From positions 5,084,001 through 5,148,000 of the forward strand of contig NZ_CP113116.1 in NCBI RefSeq assembly GCF_026625985.1: 64,000 nt of DNA. Direction: 5' to 3'. How positions within the stretch are numbered: position 1 is the stretch's first letter; each line of letters starts with the position of its first letter. Below the pieces are notes generated by a model. It did no database searches, was not told the origin of the DNA, and saw nothing but the letters and a program-made list of their open reading frames with translations. The position numbers and the translations under genes were made by a program. The DNA is from Mycobacterium sp. Aquia_213 (GTDB taxonomy: Bacteria; Actinomycetota; Actinomycetes; Mycobacteriales; Mycobacteriaceae). Positions 1 to 9,591 of the stretch are shown piece after piece.

Positions 1-1
1 G

Positions 2-148
2 GCGTTGATCGGTGGACTGGCCGCCTTCGGTGTGCCCGCCGCCGTCGGCGTGCCGTCGGTGCTGCTGTATCGGGTGCTCACCTGCTGGCTGCCGGTGTTC
101 ATCGGCTGGCCGGTGATGCGCTGGCTCGCCGACAACGACATGGTCTAG
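2..148 (+). CDS. C-terminal end of an integral membrane protein (partial)
   Basis: Only the last 48 codons lie in the window; the frame runs open from the left edge to a TAG stop. The visible residues are hydrophobic, with two likely membrane segments and a short polar tail ending in LADNDMV. The pattern of a Tyr-Arg and a Cys-Trp-Leu-Pro stretch before the last helix resembles the C-terminus of the YbhN/lysylphosphatidylglycerol-synthase-like flippase family (UPF0104). A large membrane protein is found beside the GH92 mannosidase in M. tuberculosis (Rv0585c next to Rv0584). The family call is tentative because only one end is seen. It converges with the mannosidase gene, 8 bp away. Confidence 0.6.
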   Translation, partial: ALIGGLAAFGVPAAVGVPSVLLYRVLTCWLPVFIGWPVMRWLADNDMV

Positions 149-156
149 CGAGACGC

Positions 157-2793
157 TCAGGGGTCGTCGGTCTGGGCTTGCGCGTTGACCAGTACGGTTG
201 CCGTCCGGACACTCTCGCCGACTACGGCGGTGAGATAAACGAGGTGATAGCCCTCGGAAACCGACCGCGCCACCGTGATCGGGACCGTAACGGTGGACGA
301 CCCGTCCGAGGCGAACTGACCCGACACCGGCGCAGCCGTAATCCCAGTGTCGGGTGACACGCCAGTGAGGCTGTAGTTACCGGCACCGTCGGCCATCCGT
401 TGAGCGTCGACTTTGACGCTGCCCGTGCTTCCGGGCGCGATCGTGACGACGGGGGTGGACACATTAAGAGTCATCGCCGCACCGCCGGCTCCAAACGACG
501 GTGGCGCCGAGGATTTACTCGCCCCCCAGCCCCTGTCCGGGTAGGCGGCGAGCGAGAACGTGAGCTCGCCGCCGGTATGGATGATCGACTCGGGGAGAAA
601 GACGTGGTCGGTGGGCTTGCCGTCGACGGTCAGGCCGCTGATGTACGTCAAATGGCTCGGTCCCGATGCCCCCGGCGCGGAAATCCGGATGGAATTACCT
701 GCCGGAAGCCTGATTACGGTGCGGTCGAACAGCGGCGTGTTGAGTGTGAGGATCGGCGTACCGGGAGTGGCGGGATACAGGCCGAGCGCAGCCCAGACAT
801 ACCAGCTGGAGAGCGCGCCGAGGTCGTCGTTGCCCGGCGCGCCATCCGGCGTAGGGCCGAATAGGCCGCGGACCCGGTCGACCGTGCGCTGAGTCTTCCA
901 CGGCTGGCCGATGTAGTTGTAGAGCCACGGCACCCCGAAGCCCGGCTCATTACCGGCCCAGAGGTAAGGCTCGTTGGGGCCCTCGTTTAGTTTCTCGGTG
1001 AAGCGGTCGAGTCGGCTGGCCACTGCCTGGCGACCGCCGAGCGCCGTCACCAGGCCGGCTACATTGTGCGGTACCCACCAGACGTATTGCTCCGCGTTGC
1101 CCTCGTCGTATCCGACTTGGCCGAAAGTCGAAGGGGAGTAAACGAATCCGGGGCCGGTGTGGAAGAACCCCGTCAGGCTCCGGGGCGACACGTAGCGGGT
1201 CGTCGGATTGAACAGGTTCTGCCAGTACTGCGATCGATTCTGGAATTGGGCTGCGGTCGCAGTGTCACCGAGCGAGTCGGCAAGTCGGGAGATAGCGAAG
1301 TCGTCGACCGACCATTCGAGCGTGATCGACGCGTCGGCGATCCAACCATCGGTTCCGAACTCGTACGTAAACGGCGCGTAGCCGAACTCCAAGTACGTCG
1401 CGATGCCCGGCCGCTCCACATACCCGTTCAGCCCGACCCCGCCTCTCATCGCGGCATTCACCATGTACCGCAACGCTGTTCGAACGTCGAAGTCTTTCGC
1501 TCCGTACATGTAGAGGTTGACGATGAGCGGTACTACATTGTCGCCGCTCATCTCGCCGGTTGGTGCATTCGCAAAAGACCAGCGCGGAAGTGAACCGCTT
1601 TGCTCAGCGTCGTTGACGAGCGATTGCGCCATGTCGCCGGCTTGCTTGGGAAACAGCAGTCCCTGCAGAGGCGCCAGGCTGCGATAGGTGTCCCAGTCGG
1701 AGAAGTTGGCGTACTGCGTGTGCCCCTGGGCCACCTGATGGATGACGCCATCGAATCCGATGTAGCGTCCGTCCGCATCATTGAAGGTGTTGGGGTGCAG
1801 CAGAGATCGGTAGAGGGAGGTATAAAACGTGTCGATATTGGCAGCATTCCTACCCGCTACCGCGACACATGACAAGGTCGCGTTCCACTCGGAGACTGCG
1901 GCTGCCCGCACCTCGTTGAAGCTTGCTGCGCCCTCGGCAGCCAAGTTTGCTTGCGCCCCTTCGACACCGACGTAGGAGATCGCGGTGCGGACCTCGACAG
2001 CAGCCCCGGCCGGAAACTCGAGGTAACCCCCGCCATAGGGCGCAACTGCGCTGCGGGCACCGGGGTAAACCGAATAGCCGTCCCAGGTGCCGTAAGAGGT
2101 GAACGGCTGGCTGAACTTCATGGCGAAATACACTGTGTACGTGTTGTTCTTGCCGCAGAATCCGCCGCTGGTCGCCCATCCGGTGATCGTCGCGTTGTCT
2201 TCGCCGATATGGATGGCCGTGCGCGAGTTGCCGGCCAGCGAAGCACCGGAACGTACATAGAACTGAGCGGGCCGGGCGTTGTGCGGGTAGCTGAACCGGC
2301 CGACGCCGGTGCGGGTGGTGGCGGTGAGTTCTGCGGTCACTCCGGTATCTGGGAACCGCACTGTGTAGTAGCCCGGCTCACCCTGTTCCGTGTCATCGTG
2401 GGCGATCCGTTCCCAGGCATTCCACGGTTGCGCGTCGCCCGGATCGGTAGTCGGCAACATCGAGACATCGCCGAATGCAGCGCAGCCCACCGACGCGTGC
2501 GTCATGCTGAACCCGGTCGAGCGTGAATTGTGGTGGTTATAGCCGGCGTAGTTGCCGACGGTGTCCGGTGAGTACTGCACCATGCCGAATGGCACGGAGG
2601 CGCCGGGGAAGTCGTTGATCTCGCCCACCGTCTCGCCGCCCGTGCCCGTGCCGATGAGTGTGTCGACATGCTCGACCGGATTCGCGACGAAAGCCGGTTC
2701 GCCGTCGTAGGCGATGGGCGGGGCGGCAGCCACAAACGCCATGAAGACAGCCATCACCGCAACTAGTGCGATGAGGACCCTTAGAGACTTCAT
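157..2793 (-). CDS. Secreted GH92 family alpha-1,2-mannosidase
   Basis: Predicted exported exo-alpha-mannosidase of glycoside hydrolase family 92, which trims mannose from glycans, here perhaps host N-glycans or mycobacterial mannans. I start at ATG 2793, because it gives a clean signal peptide of about 24 residues ending in VAAA; an in-frame upstream ATG (2844) would put 17 polar residues in front. The mature protein shows the family's N-terminal segment (HVDTLIGTGTGG, about residue 40), the SDWDTYRSL block, and the GNDDLG metal/catalytic motif at residues 654-659, followed by SSWYVWAALGLYP. Residues from about 770 to the end look like an added Ig-like (NEW3-type) domain. It is the counterpart of M. 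tuberculosis Rv0584. Full length at 878 aa, no defects seen. Confidence 0.92.
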   Translation of the reverse strand: MKSLRVLIALVAVMAVFMAFVAAAPPIAYDGEPAFVANPVEHVDTLIGTGTGGETVGEINDFPGASVPFGMVQYSPDTVGNYAGYNHHNSRSTGFSMTHASVGCAAFGDVSMLPTTDPGDAQPWNAWERIAHDDTEQGEPGYYTVRFPDTGVTAELTATTRTGVGRFSYPHNARPAQFYVRSGASLAGNSRTAIHIGEDNATITGWATSGGFCGKNNTYTVYFAMKFSQPFTSYGTWDGYSVYPGARSAVAPYGGGYLEFPAGAAVEVRTAISYVGVEGAQANLAAEGAASFNEVRAAAVSEWNATLSCVAVAGRNAANIDTFYTSLYRSLLHPNTFNDADGRYIGFDGVIHQVAQGHTQYANFSDWDTYRSLAPLQGLLFPKQAGDMAQSLVNDAEQSGSLPRWSFANAPTGEMSGDNVVPLIVNLYMYGAKDFDVRTALRYMVNAAMRGGVGLNGYVERPGIATYLEFGYAPFTYEFGTDGWIADASITLEWSVDDFAISRLADSLGDTATAAQFQNRSQYWQNLFNPTTRYVSPRSLTGFFHTGPGFVYSPSTFGQVGYDEGNAEQYVWWVPHNVAGLVTALGGRQAVASRLDRFTEKLNEGPNEPYLWAGNEPGFGVPWLYNYIGQPWKTQRTVDRVRGLFGPTPDGAPGNDDLGALSSWYVWAALGLYPATPGTPILTLNTPLFDRTVIRLPAGNSIRISAPGASGPSHLTYISGLTVDGKPTDHVFLPESIIHTGGELTFSLAAYPDRGWGASKSSAPPSFGAGGAAMTLNVSTPVVTIAPGSTGSVKVDAQRMADGAGNYSLTGVSPDTGITAAPVSGQFASDGSSTVTVPITVARSVSEGYHLVYLTAVVGESVRTATVLVNAQAQTDDP

Positions 2794-2928
2794 GGCTTGT
2801 CTTGTCTTACTGCATAACCATGCCTTGGCGTGCGCGTTTTGCAAATGGATTTCGAGTTTCAGGCCTGGCAGGGGTTGGCACCTACCCAGACGCGCGGCGC
2901 GCGGTCAGCGAGCCTCTAAGGTGAGGCG

Positions 2929-3687
2929 ATGCCACGTTACTGGCTCGCCATCGCGTTGGCCGCGGCCCTGATCGCGTGCGGCTGCCAGGGCCCGAACCAC
3001 GGTGCGAGCAGTCCCGCTGCCAGCACGACCCCGATTCCCAACCGCCTTTGCAACGACGTGCATGGGGTGTGGGACGGGAAAATCGGACAGTGCAAGGTGA
3101 GCAGGGACGTCAACGGTGCGCACCTCGAAGTGACCGCCGCCTACCCCGTCGACCTCGTCGACAATCCGCCGGCCGGGCCGGTCCTGACGCCATTCATCCG
3201 GAAATTCTTCACCGATTACGGCGAAACGGATAGCAACGGGAACGGTAACGCCAACCTGAGCTCGCAGGTTCTCACCCACGCTGGGATCACGAAAACGGTT
3301 GTTTTCCAGTCCGATTGGTACTTCAGCAGCATGCCTCACCCCAGTGCCGCGATCACCACGTTCACCTTCGACTCGAAACGCCAACTGCAACTGGCCGATC
3401 TGCTCTGCCCCGGTGTGGACCCACTGACGGCGATCCCGCCGATCGCGCATCCCTATGTGCGGCGGGCGCTGGACGGGTCGCCATTCCAGGTTGAGCAGTT
3501 CGAACCCGACCACCCCGAGGGCACCCTGGTCGACGGCTACCAGGCCTGGTCATTGGACGGGGAGGACCTCGTCCTGTACATGCCGGCCGAGCGCGGCCCG
3601 GGCGGGATTTCGCCCGGCGCCGTCGCGCCCCACGTCCCGCTGACAAAGCTCGCACCGATCCTGCGCGGAAAAGGCTGCTCAACCTAG
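2929..3687 (+). CDS. Putative lipoprotein with DUF3298-like domain
   Basis: A 252-residue exported protein with an N-terminal hydrophobic segment and the lipobox LIAC (residues 14-17), so it is probably anchored to the membrane by Cys17. After a Ser/Thr/Pro-poor linker, the middle and C-terminal part carry a pattern like the DUF3298 (RsiV/MPT64-type) fold: a FTFDSKRQLQLADL segment followed by a region ending in GEDLVLYMP. MPT64 and its relatives are secreted mycobacterial antigens of unknown enzymatic role. The gene is divergent from the mannosidase with about 135 bp between them, enough for two promoters. Function unknown; the domain assignment is moderate. Confidence 0.75.
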   Translation: MPRYWLAIALAAALIACGCQGPNHGASSPAASTTPIPNRLCNDVHGVWDGKIGQCKVSRDVNGAHLEVTAAYPVDLVDNPPAGPVLTPFIRKFFTDYGETDSNGNGNANLSSQVLTHAGITKTVVFQSDWYFSSMPHPSAAITTFTFDSKRQLQLADLLCPGVDPLTAIPPIAHPYVRRALDGSPFQVEQFEPDHPEGTLVDGYQAWSLDGEDLVLYMPAERGPGGISPGAVAPHVPLTKLAPILRGKGCST

Positions 3688-3709
3688 CGATTGGCCTTAC
3701 GGTGTGTGC

Positions 3710-4195
3710 ATGGCAGAAGAGTCGTACGCGATCGACGCCGGACACCCGCCCTCGTTCCTGCTCAAACTCGTCAACCCGATGCTGGGTTTCCTGCTGCGCA
3801 CCCCGCTGGCCGGCCCGGCCCGCAAGCAGCTGATGGTGCTGAGTTTCACCGGCCGAAAGACGGGACGCCCGTTCACACTTCCGGTGAGCGCCCATGTGAT
3901 TGACAACGATCTATATGCGCTGACCGGTGCTGCGTGGAAGCAGAACTTCCGCGGTGGCGCACCGGCCCAGGTCGTCTACGACGGAAAGTCGACCGCGATG
4001 AGCGGCGAGCTGATCCGGGACCGCGCGATCGTTTCCGATCTCTACAAGCGATGCGCCGACGCGTATGGCCTGCGGCGTGCGCAAACGATGATCGGGCTGA
4101 AATTCCGAGACCAGCGCATCCCCACGCTCGAGGAGTTCGGCGAGGCGGTCGACCGGATGCACCTCGGTGCAGTCAAGCTGACGCCGGTTAGCTAG
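3710..4195 (+). CDS. Deazaflavin (F420)-dependent nitroreductase family protein
   Basis: A 161-residue member of the Ddn/split beta-barrel family of F420H2-dependent reductases. The family signature is visible early: LRTPLAGPARKQ, then LSFTGRKTGRPFTLPV, the Arg-Lys-Ser/Thr-Gly loop that contacts the F420 phosphate. These small enzymes reduce quinones, nitroaromatics or other electrophiles with F420H2, often near the membrane. I start at ATG 3710; a GTG two codons earlier (3704) is also possible and neither has a clear ribosome site. It lies 22 bp after the lipoprotein gene on the same strand and its 3' end overlaps galK by 8 bp on the other strand. Substrate unknown. Confidence 0.85.
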   Translation: MAEESYAIDAGHPPSFLLKLVNPMLGFLLRTPLAGPARKQLMVLSFTGRKTGRPFTLPVSAHVIDNDLYALTGAAWKQNFRGGAPAQVVYDGKSTAMSGELIRDRAIVSDLYKRCADAYGLRRAQTMIGLKFRDQRIPTLEEFGEAVDRMHLGAVKLTPVS

Positions 4196-5276
4196 CCCCC
4201 GCGCCCGCGGCCGCCCGGGTTCGAGTGATTACCGGCAGCTCGAACCCGGCGTCGGACACCGCGCGTCGCACCGCCTGGCCGACCGCGGCTGCCTGGTCGG
4301 TTGGCACCAAGGCGATCACACAACCCCCGAAGCCGCCGCCGGTCATCCGGGCGCCGAGGGCACCCGCACGTACCGCGGTGTCGGCGATCAGATCGATGTG
4401 CTCGGTGGTGATTTCGAAATCGTCGCGCATGGACGCGTGCGAGGCGGTCATGATCCGGCCCGCCGCGGTGAAGTCCGAATCACGCAGCGCGGCCACGAGA
4501 TCGAGAACGCGCCGGTTCTCGGTCAGCACATGGCGGGCCCGACGGACGTCGACCGGATCGGTGACCGGTACCAAAACCGATGGCCCACGGTCTTGAACCT
4601 CACGCAGTGACGACACCGCAAGCTCGGCGGCCGCTCGCTCGCACGAAGCGCGCCGGGCCGCGTACTCGCCGCCGACGTGCCGATGCCGCGCCCGGGAGTC
4701 GACCAGCAGCAGCGTGACGCCGCGCGCGTCGGGGTCGAAGGCCACCGGCTCGACGGTGACATCGCGAAAGTCGATCAGCAACGCGGTCGACGGCTCGCCG
4801 AACAGTGCGGACAGTTGGTCAAGCAAACCCGTTGGGGCGCCGACATATTCATTCTCGGCGCGCTGGGCCAGCCGCGCTTGTTCTTTTCTGTCGATGCCGA
4901 CACCGGCGACCGACGTGATCGCGCCCAGCACCGCGCATTCCAACGCCGCCGACGACGACAGGCCCGACCCCATCGCCACGTCGCTGGTGACCGACATCGC
5001 CCCACCAGGCACCGGGTGGCCGGCCTGACGCAGCGCCCACATCACCCCGGCCACGTAACTCGCCCAGCCGTCCAGGTCGCCGGGAAGGGTGCCGAGCGGA
5101 ATGCGTACCGTGCCGTCCGCGCGATCGCTGTTGACGGTGATGGCATCGCCGCCGTCGGGGGTAAAGGTTACGACGGTGCGCTCTGGGAGCGCGATCGGCA
5201 GCGCGAAGCCGAGGTTGTAGTCGGTGTGCTCCCCGATCAGGTTGATCCGGCCCGGTGCCGCGTAGCGGACCGTCAT
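4188..5276 (-). CDS. galK: Galactokinase
   Basis: Phosphorylates alpha-D-galactose to galactose-1-phosphate with ATP, the first step of the Leloir pathway in the cytoplasm. The 362-residue protein shows the galactokinase signature GRINLIGEHTDYN (residues 9-21), the GHMP-kinase ATP loop GSGLSSSAALE (103-113) and the C-terminal GHMP motif GGGFGGCVIAL. Its ATG overlaps the galT stop as ATGA, so the two genes are translationally coupled in the order galT-galK. Length is normal for an actinobacterial GalK and all key motifs are intact. Confidence 0.96.
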   Translation of the reverse strand: MTVRYAAPGRINLIGEHTDYNLGFALPIALPERTVVTFTPDGGDAITVNSDRADGTVRIPLGTLPGDLDGWASYVAGVMWALRQAGHPVPGGAMSVTSDVAMGSGLSSSAALECAVLGAITSVAGVGIDRKEQARLAQRAENEYVGAPTGLLDQLSALFGEPSTALLIDFRDVTVEPVAFDPDARGVTLLLVDSRARHRHVGGEYAARRASCERAAAELAVSSLREVQDRGPSVLVPVTDPVDVRRARHVLTENRRVLDLVAALRDSDFTAAGRIMTASHASMRDDFEITTEHIDLIADTAVRAGALGARMTGGGFGGCVIALVPTDQAAAVGQAVRRAVSDAGFELPVITRTRAAAGAGAS

Positions 5277-6355
5277 GCCAGTTCACGCAATCGCTGGGCC
5301 ACGTGTTCGGGCATGACGTCGCCGATGAACGCGCCCATCGCCGATTCGGAAGCCGCCAAGTACTTGAGCTTGGTGGCGCTGCGCCGGATCGACATCAATT
5401 CGACGTGGAAGTAGCCGTCGGCCTGGGCGTCGGTGTCCGCGTACTGGTGCAGCGCCGAAATATAAGGCAGCGGAGCCGAATACATCCTGTCGAACCGCCC
5501 CAGCACGTCGAGGTAGACCCGGGCGAACGCGTCGAGTTCGTCGTCGGTCAATTCGACAAGGTTGCGCACGAACCTGTTCGGGTAGATGTGCACCTCGACC
5601 GGCCAGCGCGCCGCGAACGGCACGAACGCCGTGAACAGCTCGCTGCGCGCGACGACGCGGCTGCCGTCGGCGACCTCGTGCGCCAGCAGGCTGGCAAAGA
5701 GGTTGTCGCCGTGCTGCTTTCGATGTTCGCGAGCCTGTTCCAGCATTGCGGCGGTTCGCGGCGTCAGATACGGGTAGCCGTAGATCTGACCATGCGGATG
5801 GCTCAGCGTGACGCCGATTTCCTCCCCGCGATTTTCGAAGCAGAAGACCTGCTCGACACCCGGTGCGGCCAGCAGGTCGGCGGTGCGGTGCCGCCACGCG
5901 TCGACCACCAGCCGCGCATGCGCCGGCGGCAATTCCGAGAACGAACCGGTGTGGTCGCTGGAGAAACAGATCACCTCGGTGCGGCCATGCCCCGGCGCGG
6001 AGATGAAGCCGTCGCCGGCCGGCGCCGCCATCGGCCGGCCGGTGCCGGACAGGCTCGGGAACCGGTTTTCGAATACGACGACGTCGTAGTCCGGCGCGGG
6101 CACCTCGCTGGTCAATCCGGTGGGGCCCGGACACAGCGGGCACTGGTCGGCGGGCGGCTTGTAGGTGCGGTCTTGTCGCAGCGTGGCGATGATCACCCAC
6201 TGCCCGGTCGACCGGTCGTACCGCAATTGCGACGGGTCCGGGTTGCGCTCCGGCAAGGGTCTGCGATCGGCGACCGGCTCCGCAGAGTGCCCGGGCAATG
6301 CGAAGAACAACAGGTCACGGCCGTCGGCCAGTTTCGCCCGCGTCGGCGCTGTCAC
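5273..6355 (-). CDS. galT: Galactose-1-phosphate uridylyltransferase
   Basis: Exchanges UMP between UDP-glucose and galactose-1-phosphate, the second Leloir step. The 360-residue sequence is an intact class I GalT: zinc-type QCPLCPG (Cys72, Cys75) and the catalytic HPHGQ at residues 186-190, where the second His carries the uridylyl group. In M. tuberculosis H37Rv galT is annotated as two pieces (galTa/galTb); here it is a single open frame. Start is GTG 6355. It is the first gene of the galT-galK operon and faces the FUSC gene across about 80 bp. No epimerase gene is present in this window. Confidence 0.96.
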   Translation of the reverse strand: MTAPTRAKLADGRDLLFFALPGHSAEPVADRRPLPERNPDPSQLRYDRSTGQWVIIATLRQDRTYKPPADQCPLCPGPTGLTSEVPAPDYDVVVFENRFPSLSGTGRPMAAPAGDGFISAPGHGRTEVICFSSDHTGSFSELPPAHARLVVDAWRHRTADLLAAPGVEQVFCFENRGEEIGVTLSHPHGQIYGYPYLTPRTAAMLEQAREHRKQHGDNLFASLLAHEVADGSRVVARSELFTAFVPFAARWPVEVHIYPNRFVRNLVELTDDELDAFARVYLDVLGRFDRMYSAPLPYISALHQYADTDAQADGYFHVELMSIRRSATKLKYLAASESAMGAFIGDVMPEHVAQRLRELA

Positions 6356-6435
6356 GAGTTCGAAGACTAGCCTGGTCGGCAGCAGTCAGGCAGTGGCGCT
6401 GCCCAAAGGGTGAGCAGACGAGAGGCGGTAACGGG

Positions 6436-8745
6436 GTGTCGGGTGGGCGCGAGGTGCACGAGCGCGGCCTCGGCGATACCCCGAATCTCGACGCCGCCGG
6501 CGGTCTGCGCGAATCCACGACGGTGCTCTACGAGCGGGCGCGAAATTGGTGGATCGGCTCCGATCCCGGGTTGTTGCGACTGCGGATGGCCACTCGGACG
6601 ACGGCCGCGCTGGCCTGTTCGCTGGCGATGCTTTTCGTGCTGACCCGGGCAACCGGACAGCCGCTGACCGTCGCGTTGCTGGGCGTCGTGATCACGATGA
6701 TCGCGGCCCGATCCGTCAACGAGCCGGACCCGCGCCAACAGCGCATCACAATGGCGCTGCTGCCCGTGCCCGCCGCGCTGTCCATCACCGCCGCCGCGCT
6801 GCTCGCACCACACCCGGTGGCCGCCGACGCCGTGTTCGTGGTGGTGGTGTTCGCCGCGGTCTACGTCCGCCGCTTCGGACCCCGGGGCAGGGCACTCGGC
6901 ATGGTCGCGTTCATGGCGTATTTCTTCACTTTGTATCTGCGAGCAGCCATTTCGGAATTGCCGTGGATGATCGGCGCTGTCGTGGTGGGCACCGTGTGCA
7001 CGTACGTGATGAGCAGCTACGTCATGCCCGATCGGCCAGAACGCGTGCTGCGCGCCACGATTCGTGCGCTGCGCGCCCGGATGGCCATCCTGGTCGGCAC
7101 CACGACCGAGGCGGTTCGTACCGGCCGGCTCGACGAACGGCGCCGACGCCACATGCGGGCCCGCACCATTCGGCTCAACGAGACCGCCCTGATGGTGCAG
7201 AGCCAGATCGAGGACAAGGCCGACCCCGCCGTCCTGTGGCCGGGAGTGACCAGCCAGCAACTGGCTCCGTGGTTGTTCGACGCCGAACTAGCCATCGAAT
7301 GGGTCGCCAACGCCGGGCGGACCGTGGCAGCACTCGTCGCGGAAGATCCCACCGCCATTGCGGTCGGCACCCGCATCGAATTGGTCGGGGCGCTCGACGA
7401 ACTCGCGCGAGCGATCCGGGTTCCGGCGCCCGGCGGTCTGCAGCTGGCGGCGGATCACGCGCAGCGGGTTCTCGACCAGCAGCCCGGGCCCACCGCCCAC
7501 GACGACCCCGGTCAAGCCGCGGTACGCCGCCTTGCGCTGGCAATCATCAACGCCGCCAACGCAACTGCCGAAATCCGTGCGATCGTCGAGCACGCCACCA
7601 CCGGCGCGGTGGCAGGCCCCGGCGCCACCGAGCCACCCGAGCCCGCAGACGACCCACCAGACGAAGCCGCCGCTGCCGAGAAGGCCGACACCGGCCTATC
7701 GCAGACCACCCGGCAGGCCATTCAGGTGACGATCGCCGCGTCGTTGGCCATCGTCACCGGCGAGCTGGTGTCGCCGGCCCGCTGGTTCTGGGCGGTGATC
7801 GCGACGTTCGTGATCTTCGCCGGCACCAACTCCTGGGGTGAAACCCTGACCAAGGGCTGGCAGCGGCTGTTCGGCACCATCCTCGGCGTGCCCTGCGGCA
7901 TCCTGGCGGCCACGTTGGTCGCCGGCGACAAGACGACCTCGCTGGTCGCGATCTTCGTCTGCCTGTTCTGCGCCTTCTATTTCATGACGGTCACCTACAG
8001 CCTGATGACGTTCTGGATCACCACCATGCTGGCGCTGCTTTACGGCCTGATGGGCGAATTCTCGTTCGGCGTATTCCTGTTGCGGATCGAAGAGACCGCG
8101 ATCGGTGCTGTGATCGGTGTGACCGTGGCGATCTTGGTGTTGCCGACGAACACCAGAACCGCGATCCGCGACGACACGCACGCCTTCTTGACGGCGTTGA
8201 CCGCGCTGATCGAGATCTCCACGGCCACGATGTTCGGCAGGGACGAAGCCGCCAGCCCGACCGAGCAAGCGCGTCAACTCGACCGAGACCTGCAGCAGTT
8301 CCGGATTACCGCCAAGCCGCTGCTGGCGGGAGTGGCCGGCCTTGCCGGGCGCCGCAGCATCCGGCGTGGCCTGCGCATCTTCACCGCTTGCGACCGGTAC
8401 GGACGAAGCCTGGCGCGCAGCAGCGAGCGCTACCAGGACCACTTCGGATCGCCACAGCTCGCGGATGCCTTCACCGCCGCCGCCGAACAGACCCGGAACA
8501 ACATCGACGCACTGGCCGCCCTCGTCGACGGGGCAACCGGGGTGTGCGTCAACTCCAACACCGATGCACTCGACGCCGCCGAGGCGCTGGCCCGCCATCA
8601 CGACGGCGAGCACGGGCCGCATCCCGGCACCCGGCGATTCCTCACCGCCGTGCATGCGCTTCGCCAGATCGAACGCGCCATCATCACCGCGGCGACCAAC
8701 CTCGGCGCGCACGACACCCCGAAGGTGTCCAGCTCGACAAGCTGA
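6436..8745 (+). CDS. FUSC family membrane protein (putative efflux/aromatic acid exporter)
   Basis: A 769-residue integral membrane protein of the FUSC/aromatic acid exporter superfamily. The layout is typical: an N-terminal bundle of hydrophobic helices (about residues 45-180), a soluble central region rich in charged residues, a second helix bundle (about 455-610) with the FUSC_2-type stretch WFWAVIATFVIFAGTNSWGE, and a cytosolic C-terminal helical part. Proteins of this family export organic acids or drugs, but mycobacterial members are uncharacterised. I chose GTG 6436 because an earlier in-frame start would run into the divergent galT gene; a purine-rich GAGAGGCGG precedes it. Substrate cannot be read from sequence. 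Confidence 0.85.
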   Translation: MSGGREVHERGLGDTPNLDAAGGLRESTTVLYERARNWWIGSDPGLLRLRMATRTTAALACSLAMLFVLTRATGQPLTVALLGVVITMIAARSVNEPDPRQQRITMALLPVPAALSITAAALLAPHPVAADAVFVVVVFAAVYVRRFGPRGRALGMVAFMAYFFTLYLRAAISELPWMIGAVVVGTVCTYVMSSYVMPDRPERVLRATIRALRARMAILVGTTTEAVRTGRLDERRRRHMRARTIRLNETALMVQSQIEDKADPAVLWPGVTSQQLAPWLFDAELAIEWVANAGRTVAALVAEDPTAIAVGTRIELVGALDELARAIRVPAPGGLQLAADHAQRVLDQQPGPTAHDDPGQAAVRRLALAIINAANATAEIRAIVEHATTGAVAGPGATEPPEPADDPPDEAAAAEKADTGLSQTTRQAIQVTIAASLAIVTGELVSPARWFWAVIATFVIFAGTNSWGETLTKGWQRLFGTILGVPCGILAATLVAGDKTTSLVAIFVCLFCAFYFMTVTYSLMTFWITTMLALLYGLMGEFSFGVFLLRIEETAIGAVIGVTVAILVLPTNTRTAIRDDTHAFLTALTALIEISTATMFGRDEAASPTEQARQLDRDLQQFRITAKPLLAGVAGLAGRRSIRRGLRIFTACDRYGRSLARSSERYQDHFGSPQLADAFTAAAEQTRNNIDALAALVDGATGVCVNSNTDALDAAEALARHHDGEHGPHPGTRRFLTAVHALRQIERAIITAATNLGAHDTPKVSSSTS

Positions 8746-8809
8746 GCAACGGGCTGCGCAGTGCCCGCCGAATTGGCAAGCTCTAGCTACACCAGAAAGG
8801 CGGGCGCGC

Positions 8810-9573
8810 ATGAATATCTCCGGCAACACCATCTTCATTCCGGGCTCGACCAGCGGGATCGGTTTGGCACTGGCACTACGGCTGCAGGCCAAGGGCAACA
8901 CCGTCATCGTCGGAGGCCGCCGGACCGAGTTGCTCGAGCAGATCGCCGCCGAACATGCCGGTCTCGACACGGTGCAGATCGATACCGCCGACGCAGCGAG
9001 CGTGCGCGCGGCCGCCCAAGAGGTGCTGGCGCGTCATCCGACCTCAACGTCATCATCACGATGGCCGGCATCATGAAGATCGAGGATTGGCATCACCCCG
9101 ACACGTTCCTCGAGACGGCCGAAGCGACGATCACCACCAACGTGCTCGGGCCCATTCGCCTCATCGCGGCGTTCGTCGAGCATCTACAAAAGCAGCCGGC
9201 AGCAACCATCATCACGGTCTCGTCGGGCTTGGCCTTCGCGCCGCTGCGGGTCACTCCCAGCTACAACGCGTCCAAGGCCGCCATTCACCTGCTCAGCGAG
9301 TCACTGCGTCTGCAACTGGCCGACTCAAGCGTCGAAGTCAAAGAACTGGTACCGCCGTCCGTGCAAACCGAACTGATGCCCGGACAAAGCAAAAACGACG
9401 CCGCGATGCCACTCGACGAATTTCTCGACGAGGTCATGCGGCTGCTGGAAAACGAACCCGACGGCAAAGAGATTCAGGTCGAGCGCGTCAAATTCCTGCG
9501 CCACGGCGAGGCCCGCGGCGACCAGGACAAGGTGATCGCGGCGCTCAATGCCAGCGACCCGCACGGCAAATAG
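8810..9573 (+). pseudogene. Short-chain dehydrogenase (DltE-like) with a -1 frameshift
   Basis: An SDR whose two halves lie in different frames. The first part starts at ATG 8810 behind AGAAAGG and carries the NAD(P) loop GSTSGIGLALAL; it reads correctly to about 9040. The rest (VIITMAGIM, the SSGLAF catalytic Ser, YNASK catalytic Tyr/Lys) continues in the frame ending at 9573. The break is at ATCCG/ACCTC (9036-9045), where one missing G would restore Asp-Leu-Asn-Val. Apart from this the reading is that of a normal oxidoreductase of about 254 aa, similar to DltE-type SDRs. It could be a recent pseudogene or a single-base sequencing error; the intact codon pattern on both sides argues for a recent event or an error. 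Confidence 0.8.
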
Positions 9574-9591
9574 CCGACATTTGCCCCTAAT

